Below, piece by piece: positions 1 to 11,520 of a DNA stretch of 64,000 bases. The notes beneath the pieces were generated by a model that was not told the origin of the DNA, did no database searches, and worked only from the letters and a program-made list of their open reading frames with translations. Positions within the stretch are counted from its first letter, which is position 1, and each line of letters begins with the position of its first letter. The position numbers and the translations under genes were made by a program. The stretch covers positions 27,902,154 to 27,966,153 of the forward strand of contig CM068552.1 of assembly GCA_035048495.1 (NCBI GenBank). Direction: 5' to 3'. Source of the DNA: Euptelea pleiosperma (Eukaryota > Streptophyta > Magnoliopsida > Ranunculales > Eupteleaceae).

Positions 1-230
1 CAAATCGATTGGAGACTTTGTGAAATCGATTGGAGCCTTCGAGACAGAAACTTATTTGAGTCAAATTAATTGGAGAACCCTGTGTAATTGATTGGAGCCT
101 TCGGAACAGAAATCTTATTGAGCCCAATCGATTGGACACTTATCCTTAATCGATTGGACATGGCCCAATCGATTGGACCTAGTGTACAATCGATTGGACC
201 ATGCACATAATTGGTCCTTATCAGCATCGA
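1..230 (+). promoter_or_regulatory. Array of CCAATCGATTGG-type palindromes in B1 U3
   Basis: About eight copies of the perfect or near palindrome CCAATCGATTGG occur in 200 bases, directly upstream of a TATA box. Each copy holds a CCAAT box on both strands around ATCGAT. The same array occurs in every B-family LTR of the window. An enhancer-like role is inferred from position only. Confidence 0.6.
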
Positions 231-282
231 AATTCTTGGTTCCATTATCCCACATTCTGTACGACTCAGGGTCTTGGAAATC

Positions 283-290
283 TATAAATA
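283..290 (+). promoter_or_regulatory. TATA box of the B1 5' LTR
   Basis: TATAAATA sits about 50-80 bases after the last palindrome of the array. It is repeated at 8272-8279 in the 3' LTR with the same surroundings. Confidence 0.65.
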
Positions 291-729
291 CAACCCTTCT
301 ATGCCTTCTCTAAACACACACAGAGACGCAGAGTGACTCAATCTTCAAGAAAGAGAAGTAAATGTTTTATTTATTAGAGTATCCATTTGAATAGCAAGAA
401 GCTTATTTTCCATTCACATCTTGTGAACTTGTTCTCTTCTTAATCAAAGCCAAGTGCTTGATCTTTTCCTTAGCTTAGGTCTTCCACTTTTATATTTGAT
501 CTAGTAGTCTGAGTGTACCAGTGTGACTCAACACCATTTGACCAACCTAAGGTTTATGGTGTACTGAATCCTTCACCTTCTGCAAAGGCAGGAGTGTTGA
601 GAATTAAGATCGGAGGAGCCGATCGATGGTAGGTTTGGGGTGTACCAAACTGAATAAGCGGACAAGGCTTCTTGGCTGGAAGGGCGGGCGTGGATTCGTA
701 GCATTGATTCTGAGGACGTGGACGCATCG

Positions 730-3700
730 TGTCCCGACCCGAACCCGGGACCCATGACCCGAACCAGAAGAGTATGGATCGAACCTGGTATCTGAGGCTA
801 AGGCACGAGGTGTGGATTAAAATAATATTAATGAAATAATGAGCATGTATCTAAGTCAATACACCAATCAAAATGAATCTATTTCATAATGATAATTTTC
901 ATAAAAGTAAATCTGAAACTTATTTCCGATTACATTTCAAGTGTCAAATAACAACCTACTGGGAATAACTAGGAATTCAAATGACTGAAAATAAGCTTGA
1001 ACATCTTCTCTAAGAAAAACAATAAACATGCTAATATCCTCTGGCCTCTATCACTGAGCCACCGGTCCATCTGGTATATCTGCAAAAATGTTATGATAGG
1101 TTGAGTTATCAACAACTCAGTAAGTTTCGCTCCACCACCCATACTTCTATGGGGATGAGCGGTTAAACATGATAAAATCCATACAATGATCAAAGTGTGC
1201 ATCAACAATATCGGTTATCAAATAATCGGACTCATCGGATAAATCTCAAAACCCCAATGAGTCAAAATATAGCTGAGAATGCAGTGAGTGGCTAAACACG
1301 TAGCTTTCTTATGGGCGGGCTATGCCATTAATTTCACTACAAGGATCTAGGGATGTTTCAGGTCTTTCATCATTGGGAGCAGAATGTCCCCGTTGCTCTT
1401 TAGGCTTGCTCTCGGAATTCGAGAGAGCATCCAAGGGGTCAAGATCTCAACCGATCAAATCGAACCCAACCAAATAATAAATAACGAAATCAATACCATG
1501 AGCCTCAATGCATCTCTAATAATAATAATCAATAATCCAGGACAATATTCAAAACAACCATGTTTCAATACATGCGAATAAATCAACGAAATGCATAGAA
1601 ATCGATATATATGCTTTCAGCATAAACTGAAATAAGATTTTCTATTTTTAACACATGCAATTAATAATATAATAATTTTAAAACACAATCATAAAAGTAA
1701 GAGACCGGGAACAGAATCCTACCTTTGCTTCGTTATCCGATTAATTATAATTCTTCAAGTCGGTTATCTTCTTTGCGTAGTTCCAATCCCAAGGTTTTAA
1801 GACCTTCAAATTTTTCATGATTTAGGGTTAGGTGTAGGATAAATAAAATAAAATTTTGAAACCTAGATGGTCAACACGTGGGCTGCAGAAGTGCACTCAA
1901 GAGTTGGAATTCGGTCCGGCTTAATCGGTGTTCTTCTTCGAAAAGGCTTATAAATAAATTAAGGGTAGTATGGTAAAGATGATACAACTCTCCTAAGTTA
2001 CCCGGCCCTAATACTATGGAGCTTATTAAAACTACTAATAATATAACCAAACTAAGGTACGATATATAGTCTGCACAGTTCTACACCATGATTATGTTTT
2101 GGTCGAAAAACAATACTCCTTACATAAAATAATAAGGTCAATTTGAATCCAAAGAAGTCTAAAATTTTAGAATTATAAAAGAGTCAAAACATGGTAAAAT
2201 AATAGTCCCATCCTATAAGTATCATGTTCTACAAACATCAATGTTGGCCCAATATCAATGGACAAATAGGCCATAACAAACTTGATTGGATTCTATTTTG
2301 GGCATTTCCAACATGGACTTGGAGGCTACCCATGGGCCTGCCATGAAGCCCATAATGAGAGGTGTTCTAATCCAAAGGTTAATTGAAGTTACCAAACATC
2401 TAGTGCATAAGTCCATCAAGGAGTAGACTAGACGTTTATTGGGTCAGTTCTTGGTTGCATATTGTGGTTGGTGTATTCGCCTTGCCTTCTAGATTCTTAC
2501 AGCTGCAGCAAGTGATACGATTCAACGAGAGACCAATCAGGCCGACTAAGGTAATAAATTAGAATAGATTTTTATTCGATTCACATGAAGTGGTTCAAGA
2601 AGAGGGCCTGGTGGTCTTATTGACAACTAAATCCATATGTTTTTTTGAGAAACAAAACAACACCACACAACAGAAAAGAAAACAAGAAAAAATAAAAATA
2701 AAAATAAAAAAGACAAAATATGAAGACCAAAAGAGGTCTTTGGAGAAAACCAAGAATAAAACCTACCCGAATCAATGAGTAGTTCTCCAACAGAAAAGGG
2801 AAGTGAAATACTATTCCACGATGGAGCCCTTCGAAGAGGATAACGATTGCAAGAATATTGGTTGTAGCACCTTGGTTTGTACGTGGATGACGATAGAAGC
2901 AAAAGGAAGAACGACACCATATACTTGCTGAAGAAGAGTGTGGACGACCAGTAAGAATCGTGGGGTTGTAGTTCTTCAACGATTAATGATCAGATGGGAT
3001 GTTGATCACGGTGGAGGTGCAGTAGCTTGGCATCAAGTGATGGAGAACGGCTTGGTTATAGTAGCTAGCTGGTTCGGCAACCAGCAAGAATTCATGGGAT
3101 AGCAACACCTTTGCTTTGTGCATGATAGTCGAAGGATGGGGCAATAAAAGAGAGGAAAACGTTGTTGGATGAAAGAGTTGATCAACAGCAAGGATTTCTT
3201 CAATGGTGGAGATGGCGGCTGCACTTTTTGTGGGCTTTTGATCTGGTCGTGGATGTTAATCGCATGGTGGTTCCTCTCAAGAATGTCTACAGCTTTTTTT
3301 GGAGGTGGACCTTGTGATGAGGGAGCACAACCAGCAACGATGTGGGGCGGTGGCTCCTTCAATCGACTGTGCATGTGATGGGAGATCCAGCAAGAGAATG
3401 AGAGACATTCACATACAATATAACGGTTGGAGGAGTTCGAGATGCTTGGATCAATATTTCAATCTAAGGAGTTGTGTTTGACTGGAGCATGGAATTAAGG
3501 TAGCAGATTGGGGAGAAAAACTAGTTCGATTGTTGAGTTTGTTGCAACTTAAATGGGTGGAGATAGTGGGAGATAATAATTATGTGTATAAGCTAATACC
3601 TTCCTTGAATGGTTTTTGTTTGAAAAAGTCAAAAAGAAAGAATCAATAAAATATAAATGTGTTGTGTGTGGTACGGTGAAGGAAGTGAATTATGTATTAT

Positions 3701-4219
3701 TGTAGTGACATGAAGTAAAGAGATGTATATACATGCAACAAAATTTTTCTAATAAAATATTTGTTTGACACTAGGTTTGTATGGCTAGGATTGTGGGAAA
3801 ATAATGCAAGTCAGATATGGTAAAGGAGGTTTGGCATATTGGCATATTATGACTAATGGGCTTTTGGGCTTAAGCCCAATACTCAATGGTGGGTATTAGT
3901 TCATTTATTAATGCATGAAGCTATAGGTCAATTGTTTATTAAAGTCAATCTAAAGTCAGCAATGTTATCTAAAAAAAAAAAAATGTAACGTATATGGGAC
4001 TCACAATAGTCTAAAAATGTCGTGAGCCTATTGAGCTCATGTGGGCCCGAATGAAATGGCCCTAAAAATACTGAAAAATTATTTTCCTCAAAATTGGCTG
4101 AAAATTCACATGGCGTCCTAACAGTTAAAATATATCGTTTAATGAAAAAAAAATGCGAAAAAAATTCTATAAATTTCAAATGGACAAGAATACCCTTTTA
4201 CAGTTTTTGGGGTTTTACA
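730..4219 (-). mobile_element. Insert I: solo-LTR-like chromovirus-type insertion inside the B1 5' LTR
   Basis: The insert starts TGTCCCGACC and ends GGTTTTACA and is bounded by a perfect 5-bp duplication CATCG (725-729 and 4220-4224). The uninterrupted 3' LTR of B1 runs straight across the site. Read on the minus strand it starts TGTAAAACCCC and ends in a CCGGGTTCGGGTCGGGACA-type terminus, the style of Tekay/chromovirus LTRs. No convincing coding sequence is present; the short ORFs at 2590-3380 are low-complexity. At 3490 bp it is long for a solo LTR, so it may hold a further insertion that I could not delimit. Confidence 0.65.
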
Positions 4220-4629
4220 CATCGGAAGTAGGCCTTGGCTAAGGTTGGAAGCTGTATTTGCAACAGTGCTGCGTAGGTAACCTTTGTTTCGTTTAACTTT
4301 TCAGTTAGTGATACTTTCTGTCTGGACGTGGTCTTGTAGTTTTTCCTTGGCTAAGGTTTCCACGTAAAAAATCTCTTGTCTTGTGTGATTGTTTGTTTAT
4401 ATTCCGCAATCTATTCTGATTAGATCAAACGACAAAAAAAAAAATACCACAGAGGTATATTCAATTTGAGTCGGTTGTGATAATCTTTTATCAAACAACT
4501 AAGGCATGCAATTTTATTCCCTTACCATAGACCAGTAAAACTGTGTAGGTATAAATAATTTTAAATACCTAATCAACCCCCCCTTCTAGGTATATTGGAT
4601 TAAAGAGAATGGACCGATGAAATTTCAAT

Positions 4630-4641
4630 TGGTATCAGAGC
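4630..4641 (+). other. Primer-binding site of B1 (initiator tRNA-Met type)
   Basis: TGGTATCAGAGC lies two bases after the LTR end. It is complementary to the 3' end of plant initiator tRNA-Met, the usual primer of plant copia elements. Confidence 0.85.
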
Positions 4642-4716
4642 GGGTTATTCTATAAAATGTTTAATCACCTGAATTTAGATTCTTGCAAAACCAGTTTATT
4701 CTTTTAATTTATAGAG

Positions 4717-5758
4717 ATGCCAAAAGAAGGGTTCACTGTGAATAGTCATAGTGACTTAGACAGTGAAGATCAAGGTGATCTTTCTACTGCTTATCAAAAG
4801 CTATGTAAAGAAAGCTTTAGACTGACCAAAGCAAATAAGAAATTGATTAATAGAGTTTAATTTTGATTCTAAAAATTCTGCTTGTAAACTAGACAATAAT
4901 GAATTATCTGTGCTAGTTGGTTAGCTTAGGGAAGAGAAGAAATCTCTTCAAGAGATAAACAAGTTCTTGGAATGCGAGTTCCAGACTTGTACAGATGCTA
5001 GAATATCTTTTGAAAGTGAGCATGAAAAATATGAAACTACTTTTAGACAGATTGAAGAAGAGAATGCTAGCCTCCAAGACATAGTTAAATTTCTTGAATC
5101 TGATTATCAAGAGTATTTGAAGAAGCGGAAGTCACTTGAACTTGAACTAGTTCAACTAAAAAAGGACTTGCCTTATATTTCTCAAATCACTGAGAAATTA
5201 AATGAGATTTTAAGTGTGGGACAAAGATGTGGAGACAAGCGTGGACTTGGATATGTTGATAATGCTGATACCCCATCATCTTCAGGAACTAAATTTGTAA
5301 AAGCCAAAGTTTCTTTTACACCATAGGTTGATCAACCTAGACCCAGACCAGTTATACATGTGTATGCTTGTAATTAGTGTAGGGGTATAGGTCACCTGAG
5401 CAAGAATTATTTTCAAAAGAGGAGAGATACCATGGTTCCTCCCAAGAAAAAATTATATGGGAACCAAGGAGATCTATTCCATAAAATGAAAGTCTTGCAT
5501 CAAAAGTCAAATACCTTGAGTAGAGAGATTGCCAACCTTATGAAACTCAAGGGCACCCAAACTCAAAGGGCTCAGAATAAGAAGATAAATAAAAAGAGAA
5601 ATGTCAATCCTCCATCACCGTCTAAACAAATGGCGAAGAAAAAGAACCCACCTACAAGGTATAAGACCATATGGGTGAGAAAGGTAGGACCGATAAATTT
5701 AGATTCAATTTGGAGTAAATTCCTTATGAAGTCTAGTGGCACTTGTCCCATTGATTGA
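4717..5758 (+). pseudogene. Gag remnant of B1
   Basis: A reading frame starts at 4717 with a product beginning MPKEGF, the same start as B2 gag at 9675. It breaks at stops and shifts near 4857-4920, resumes at 4967-5326 as a long acidic/basic coiled coil, and continues at 5432-5758 as a lysine-rich tail ending in a KTIWVRK segment like those near the end of Sirevirus Gag. Between these is a degraded zinc knuckle (CNQCRGIGHLSKN type), where the last cysteine is lost. Gag would form the particle core. Several stop codons make it non-functional, and no pol follows. Confidence 0.7.
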
Positions 5759-7544
5759 ATAAATGTGGTTCTTTATGCTCTTCTCTATTTTATGATTATA
5801 TATCTTTTGTGAGTTGGTATGTAGTTTTGTTTTAGGATTTTGTTTTATTTATAGTTCTCTATTTGTTTTAGATCTTTGCTTATTTATATTGTTTTGAGTT
5901 CATCTATTTAAAAATAAAAATAAAAAATTTGAAAATCAAAAATTATTTTGTGTCATGTTTAGGATTTTGTTTTAGAGTTGTGCATTGCATAAGTATTTTT
6001 TTAATATGATGGGCATTAACTCTAGAAAATTTTAGAACCAGGACTTGACATAAGGTAAATTGAGACTAGATCATTGTAGAAAACTCTAGAATATTTAGAA
6101 GATTAGTCTATTTTACTAATTCTCAGTTAGTGGATGTTCATAAGTTTTAACTTGTTATTCACATGCACACTGACTAACACTGGTTGGGACTAGATTTGAT
6201 TGAGGTAATAAATCTAGTACTCTATGGGAATCAGGAATAAACTTCTACTTTTCATGACTTCAAATTAGTTGTGTTCATGCTTTTAGTTGATTTCGAAATT
6301 GCAATATAATCGACTATTGGCTTCCTTGTATGATAGTTCTCCATGAAAAGAGCTACCTCAAGTTGATGTGGTAAAATCTGTATGGCCCCGATATATATAC
6401 AAATTTGATTAAATAATGCTGAAGAGGATACCATACCGACCGAGTGTGAAAGCTACCAAACCGATCAAGTGTTAAAAGATGAGAACTTGAAAATTGAAAT
6501 TCTAGTAAAACAAGTGAGTAAAAAATAGTCATGTTTGCTACAAAAGTAATGTGAAATCATATTGGCAAATACACTTGAAAATAGAAACTTTAGTGAGAAA
6601 CCTATGAGCTCTAATGAGGATTTAATGATTGGATACAGGATACCTCCTGATTTTGAGTAGATATTTAGAATTTTACTAATATCTGTCTTGTACCCTAAGA
6701 AGTGGAAAGTCAGATCACAGTATACCTAAGTGAAAGAAATTGAAAATTCAACTAAAGTGAACTAGTTTGACTGACTGGCTCTGATAAATGGCCTACATTG
6801 ACTGCATTTGAACTATTCAAGATTAAACTGAGTAGTTAAGTCTAAAATCATAGGTTTGATATTTGTTAGTACCAATCACATTGAAACTCATTATGCATTG
6901 CATTTTAACTTGACATTTCATGCATTAATGCATTCTTCAGATTTGATTTTTTATTCGACTTAATCTGGATTGATCTGATTTGAGTTCTGTGAGTTGTAAA
7001 TCTTTTAGAGATGATTTAAAATTTTAAAATTCATTTGAAAAAGATTTATGATTGGTTTGATGTATTTAGACTATGCGTCATGCTTATCTTTTAGTCTTTA
7101 TACTTGTTATCATGTTGTACTTATGCACTTATTCTTCATAATGATATTCATTGCATGCTTGTTATTTGCTTATATTTCTATACCTTTGTCAATCTGTGAC
7201 AAAAAGGGGGAGAGAAAATCATAGCTGTAAAAATAAGTTGATGCATGAGATAAGGGGAGAAAAAATTTTCTATTATTTTTTTCAATTTCTCTACTTATGA
7301 TGTGCATAAATTAACTCGCTGCATTTTAATGATTTACTGATTGCCGATAATATTACATGGTATATATTATTGATAGAATGTGCAAGGAACAGATCAAAAG
7401 CCATACCAGTATATCTGTTCGATTATCTCTGAGAGAGTGTGAGATAGTGAGTGAATCATGTAAGAAAGTGGAATTATATTTTCTATTTTTTTACCTCTTA
7501 TATGATTAAATATTTTTTGTCACAGAATTGCCAAAGGGGGAGAT
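5759..7544 (+). other. B1 non-coding 3' internal region
   Basis: This is AT-rich with no ORF of note and no pol motif. It contains a spare polypurine tract (AAAAAGGGGGAGAGAAAA, 7201-7218) about 330 bases before the LTR-proximal tract. Duplicate tracts of this kind are a Sirevirus habit. Confidence 0.55.
7533..7543 (+). other. Polypurine tract of B1
   Basis: AAAGGGGGAGA lies immediately before the 3' LTR start (TGTAAGG at 7545), as required for plus-strand priming. Confidence 0.8.
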
Positions 7545-9121
7545 TGTAAGGAATATTTTTATATTCAATTTGGCAAAGCTTCTGTTTGGCATAAAAATAT
7601 TCTTGTAACCATTCCTACGAGCACTAGCGTAGTGTGAAGATGTCGTGGTACACATACTTCACCAACTACATGAAGACTAAAAAATAGAGACAGCAAGAAT
7701 CAGACGGTTGATGACAAGAGTCATCTGAGTAACTGTCGATTTGTTAATAAACGATCGTGTACGCTCGATTAGGAAGGTAAGTGACTTAGTGGCCATAAGA
7801 ATTAGTTAAAATGAACAAAATATAATGGTCAAACTTAGTTATTGGACTGACCCGAGTCTAAGTCAATAAAATTGACTAATGGGATAGTCCAATCGATTGG
7901 ACACTTATCCCCAATCGATTGGACATAGACCAATCGATTGGAGACTCTGTGTAATCGATTGGAAGCTACGAGGCAGAAACTTATTTCAGCCCAATCGATT
8001 GGAGACTCTGTGAAATCGATTAGAGTCTTTGGGACAGAAACTTATTTGAGTCAAATCGATTGGAGCCTTCGGGACAAAAACTTATTTGAGTCAAATCGAT
8101 TGGAGAACCCTGTGTAATCGATTAGAGCCTTCGGAATAAAAATCTTATCGAGCCCAATCGATTGGACTCAGTGTACAATCGATTGGACCATTCACAGAAT
8201 TGGTCCTTATCAGATCTGAAATTCTTGGTTCCATTATCCCACGTTCTGCACGATTCAGGGTCTTGGAAATCTATAAATACAACCTTTCTATGCCTTTTCT
8301 AAATACACACAGAGACACATAGTGACTCAATCTTCAAGAGAGAGAAGTAAATGTTTTATTTATTATAGTGTCCATTTGAAGAGCAAGAAGCTTGTTTTCC
8401 ATTCACATCTTGTGAACTTGTTCTCTTCTTAATCAAAGCCAAGTGCTTGGTATTTTCCTCAGCTTAGGTCTTCCACTTCTATATTTGACCTAGTAGCCTG
8501 AGTATACCAGTGTGACTCAACACCATTTGAGCAACCTATGGTTTATGGTGTACTGAATCCTTCACCTTCTACAAAGGCAAGAGTGTTGAGAATTAAGATC
8601 GGAGGAGCCGGTCGATGATAGGTTTGGGGTATACCAAACTGAACAAGCAGACAAGGCTTCTTGGCTGGAAGGGAGCGCGTGGATTCGTAGCATTGATTCA
8701 GAGGACATGGATGCATTGGCAGTAGGCCTTGGTTAAGGTTGGAAGCTGTATTTGGAATGGTGCTGCGTAGGTAACCTTTGTTTCGTTTAACTTTTCAGTT
8801 AGTGATACTTTCTGTCTGGACGTGGTCCCGTGGTTTTTCCTTGGCTAAGGTTTCCACGTAAAAAATCTCTTGTCTTGTGTGATTGTTTGTTTGTATTCCG
8901 CAATCTATTCTGATTAGATCAAACGACAAAAAGAAAATATACCACGGAGGTATATTCGATTTGAGTCGGTTGTGATAATCTTTTATCAAACAACTGAGGC
9001 ATGAGATTTTATTCCCTTACTATAGACCAGTAAATTGTGTAGGTATAAATAATTTTAAATACCTAATCAACCCCCCCTTATAGGTATATTGGATTAAAGA
9101 GAACGGACCGGTGGAATTTCA
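7545..9121 (+). repeat. 3' LTR of B1 (complete, 1577 bp)
   Basis: It begins TGTAAGGAATA after the polypurine tract and ends GGAATTTCA. Its 3' two thirds match 1-729 plus 4225-4627. It carries the palindrome array at 7886-8192 and a TATA box at 8272. It is the opposite-strand partner of the B2 LTR at 9763-11520. Confidence 0.88.
7886..8192 (+). promoter_or_regulatory. CCAATCGATTGG palindrome array in the B1 3' LTR
   Basis: About eleven copies of the CCAATCGATTGG motif, exact or with one or two changes, lie at variable 15-45 base spacing about 80 bases upstream of the TATA box at 8272-8279. Confidence 0.6.
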
Positions 9122-9675
9122 GATGAGGTATCAACATATCCAATTCCCCGTTTGTCTCCATATCATTGTCCCATACTTAGAATCTCATTTAATTTCTCAG
9201 TGTCTTAAGAAATACACGGCAGGTCATTTTTCAGTTGAACTAGATCAAGTTCAAGTGACTTCCTCTTCTCTTGACATTCTTGATAATCAGTTTCAAGAAA
9301 TTTAACTTTGTCTTTGAGGCTAGCTTTCTCTTCTTCATGCTATCTAGAAGTAGTTTCATATTTTTCATGCTGACTTTCAAAAGTTATTCTAGCATCTATA
9401 CAAGTCTGGAACTCGCATTCCAAGAACTTGTTTCTCTCTTGAAGAGATTTATTCTCTTCCCTAAGTTGACCAACTAACATAGATAATTCATTATTGTATA
9501 GTTTACAAGCATAATTTTCAAAGTCAAGAAATTCAACTCTATTAGTCAATTTCTTATTTGCTTTGGTCATTCTAAAGCTTTCTTTATATAGCTCTTGATA
9601 AGCAATATAAAGGTCACATTGATCTTCACCGTCTGAGTTACTACGATTATTCACAATGAACCCTTCTTTCGGCAT
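9122..9675 (-). pseudogene. Gag fragment of B2 (N-terminal half)
   Basis: The frame opens at 9675 and is uninterrupted to 9340 (111 residues), then continues as a broken frame to 9122, where B1 cuts it. The product is highly charged, with heptad-like coiled-coil spacing (for example LREENKSLQERNKFLE). It aligns with B1 gag 4717-5250, in which the same N-terminal stretch has stops that B2 lacks. No zinc knuckle remains because the C-terminal half is absent. Confidence 0.7.
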
Positions 9676-9748
9676 CTTTATAGTGAAAGAATGAATCAGT
9701 CTTACAGGAATCTAAATTCAGGTGATTAAACCTTTTATAGAATAACCT

Positions 9749-9760
9749 GCTTTGATACCA
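9749..9760 (-). other. Primer-binding site of B2
   Basis: The minus strand reads TGGTATCAAAGC, one change from the canonical tRNA-iMet complement, two bases from the LTR end at 9763. Confidence 0.8.
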
Positions 9761-9762
9761 AT

Positions 9763-11520
9763 TGAAATAACCACCGGTCTGTTCTCTTTAATTAGAAATA
9801 CCAAGAAGGGGGGTTGATTAGGTATTTAAAATTAATTATACCTAAATAGTTTTACTGGTCTATGGTATGGGAGAAAATCACATGCCTTAGTTGTTTGATA
9901 AAGGATTATTAGAACCGATTCAAATCGAATATACCTCATTGGTATATTTTCTTTTCGTCGTTTAATCTAATCAATATGAATAGTGGAATACAAACAAACA
10001 ATCACATATGACGAGATTTTTACATGGAAACCTTAGCCAAGGAAAACCACGGGACTATGGTATGGGAGAAAATCACATGCCTTAGTTGTTTGATAAAGGA
10101 TTATCAGAACCGATTCAAATCGAATATACCTCATTGGTATATTTTCTTTTCGTCGTTTAATCTAATCAATATGAATAGTGGAATACAAACAAACAATCAC
10201 ATAAGACGAGATTTTTACATGGAAACCTTAGCCAAGGAAAACCACGGGACTACGTCTAGACAAAAAGTATCACTAATTGAAAAGTTAAACGAAACAAAGG
10301 TTACCTACGCAGTACCATTGCAAATACAATTTTCAACCTTAGCCAAGGCCTACTACGGATGAGTCCACGTCCTCCGAATCAATGTTACGAGTCCGCGCAC
10401 GCCCTCCCAGCCAAGAAGCCTTGTCCGCTTGTTCAGTTTGGTACACCCCCAAACCTACCGTCGATCAGCCACTCTCATCTTAATTCTCAACACTCTAAAT
10501 TTTGTCGAAGGTGAAGAATTTAGTACACCCTAAACCCTAAGTTGCTCAACGGTGTTGAGTCACACTAGTACACTCAAGCTACTAGGTCAAATATCTAAGT
10601 GGAAGACCTAAGCTAAGTAATGGATCAAGCTCTTGGCTCTGTCAAGAAGAGGAACAAGCTCGCAAGATGTTTATGAAATAAAAAGCTTCTTGCTCTTCGA
10701 ATGGACACTCTAATAAATAAACCTTTTCTTCTATTCTTAGAAGTATATATGTGTATATAGAGAAGGTATAGAAGGGTTATATTTATAGAATTCGTAACCC
10801 TGAGTCTTGTAGAACATGGTAGAGTGGGAACTAGAATTTTGAATCTAAGAAAAACTCAATCCGCGTGAAGTCCAATCGATTGGGTTTTAAGTCCAATTGA
10901 TTGGCCTTGTACGGATGGGTTTTTCCTTCGTAAATCTAATCGATTGTTCATAGTCCAATCGATCGGACTTAAATAAGTTTCTGTCCCATACGCTCCAATC
11001 AATTTTATAGATTTCTCCAATCGATTGGGCTATGATCTTGTTCTGTCTCATAGAGTCCAATCGATTTTACAGAGGTGTCCAATCGATTGGGCTTTGATCA
11101 TGTTCTGTCTCGTAGACTCCAATCGATTTTACAGAGGCCTCCAATCGATTGGCCCAAATAGTCCAATCGATCGGACTCTCTCAGAAGTCAATAGCATTGA
11201 CTAAGACTCAGGTCTGTCCAATGACTAGGTTTGACCATTATATTTTATTCATTTAAACCTATTCCTATGGCCACTAAGTCACTTACCTTCCTAAGCGAGC
11301 GTACACGATCTATAACCGACAAATGGGCAGTTATTCAGATTATTCCTATCGTCAACCGTCTGATTTTTGCTGTCTCTATCTTTTAGTCTTCATGTAGTCA
11401 ACGAAGTATGCGTACCACGACATCTTCACACTACACTGGTGCTCGTAGGAATGGTTACAAGACTGTTTTTATATCATACAGAATCCTTACCAAACTTAGA
11501 ATATGAAAATATTCCTTACA
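9763..11520 (-). repeat. 5' LTR of B2 (1758 bp)
   Basis: The LTR runs TG...CA on the minus strand and matches the B1 3' LTR in opposite orientation. The extra length comes from a 195-bp tandem duplication (9860-10249). The palindrome array is at about 10870-11176 with around eleven motif copies. Confidence 0.85.
9860..10249. repeat. Tandem duplication, 2 x 195 bp, inside the B2 LTR
   Basis: Bases 9860-10054 and 10055-10249 are nearly identical and join at GGGACTATGG. Other B LTRs carry a single copy, so the duplication is private to B2 and recent. Confidence 0.85.

Larger units (their letters stand above)
1..4627 (+). repeat. 5' LTR of B1 (3' portion, interrupted by insert I)
   Basis: Bases 1-729 and 4225-4627 align with the 3' LTR (about 7980-9121). 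The first roughly 430 bases of the LTR lie before the window. Bases 730-4219 plus one TSD copy are an insertion. The LTR ends in TTTCA at 4627, two bases before the primer-binding site. Confidence 0.85.
1..9121 (+). mobile_element. Sirevirus-like Ty1/copia element B1, non-autonomous, 5' end outside window
   Basis: Two matching LTRs (1-4627, interrupted, and 7545-9121) flank a primer-binding site, a decayed gag and a polypurine tract, all in the + orientation. No protease, integrase, RT or RNase H coding is visible between gag and the 3' LTR, so this is a gag-only, non-autonomous copy. Gag with a coiled coil, and repeated AAAGGGGGAG tracts before the 3' LTR, are typical of Sireviruses. The 3' LTR ends exactly where reverse-oriented gag of a sister copy (B2) begins, so B1 probably inserted into B2. 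The expected duplicate of its right flank (GATGA) lies outside the window. Confidence 0.85.
9122..11520 (-). mobile_element. Sirevirus-like copia element B2, 5' half only
   Basis: On the minus strand this runs LTR (11520-9763), primer-binding site (9760-9749), then gag from 9675 down to 9122, where it is cut by the end of B1. Its right end abuts codon-level sequence of C1 gag at 11521, so B2 most likely inserted into C1. The remaining half of B2 is predicted to lie left of the window. Confidence 0.8.

Noticed and set aside
2617..3378. Overlapping ORFs on both strands in insert I
   Set aside because: Low-complexity Phe/Leu or Lys-rich products with no domain pattern; no sister copy to show conservation.
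7886..8192. CCAATCGATTGG array considered as a CRISPR array or satellite
   Set aside because: Repeats are 12 bases, irregularly spaced, confined to plant LTR promoters, and no cas-like gene is present.
10256..10362. ORF at 10024-10362 as a small gene
   Set aside because: It crosses the private LTR duplication and mirrors the primer-side of the B LTR in other copies, where the frame is not kept.
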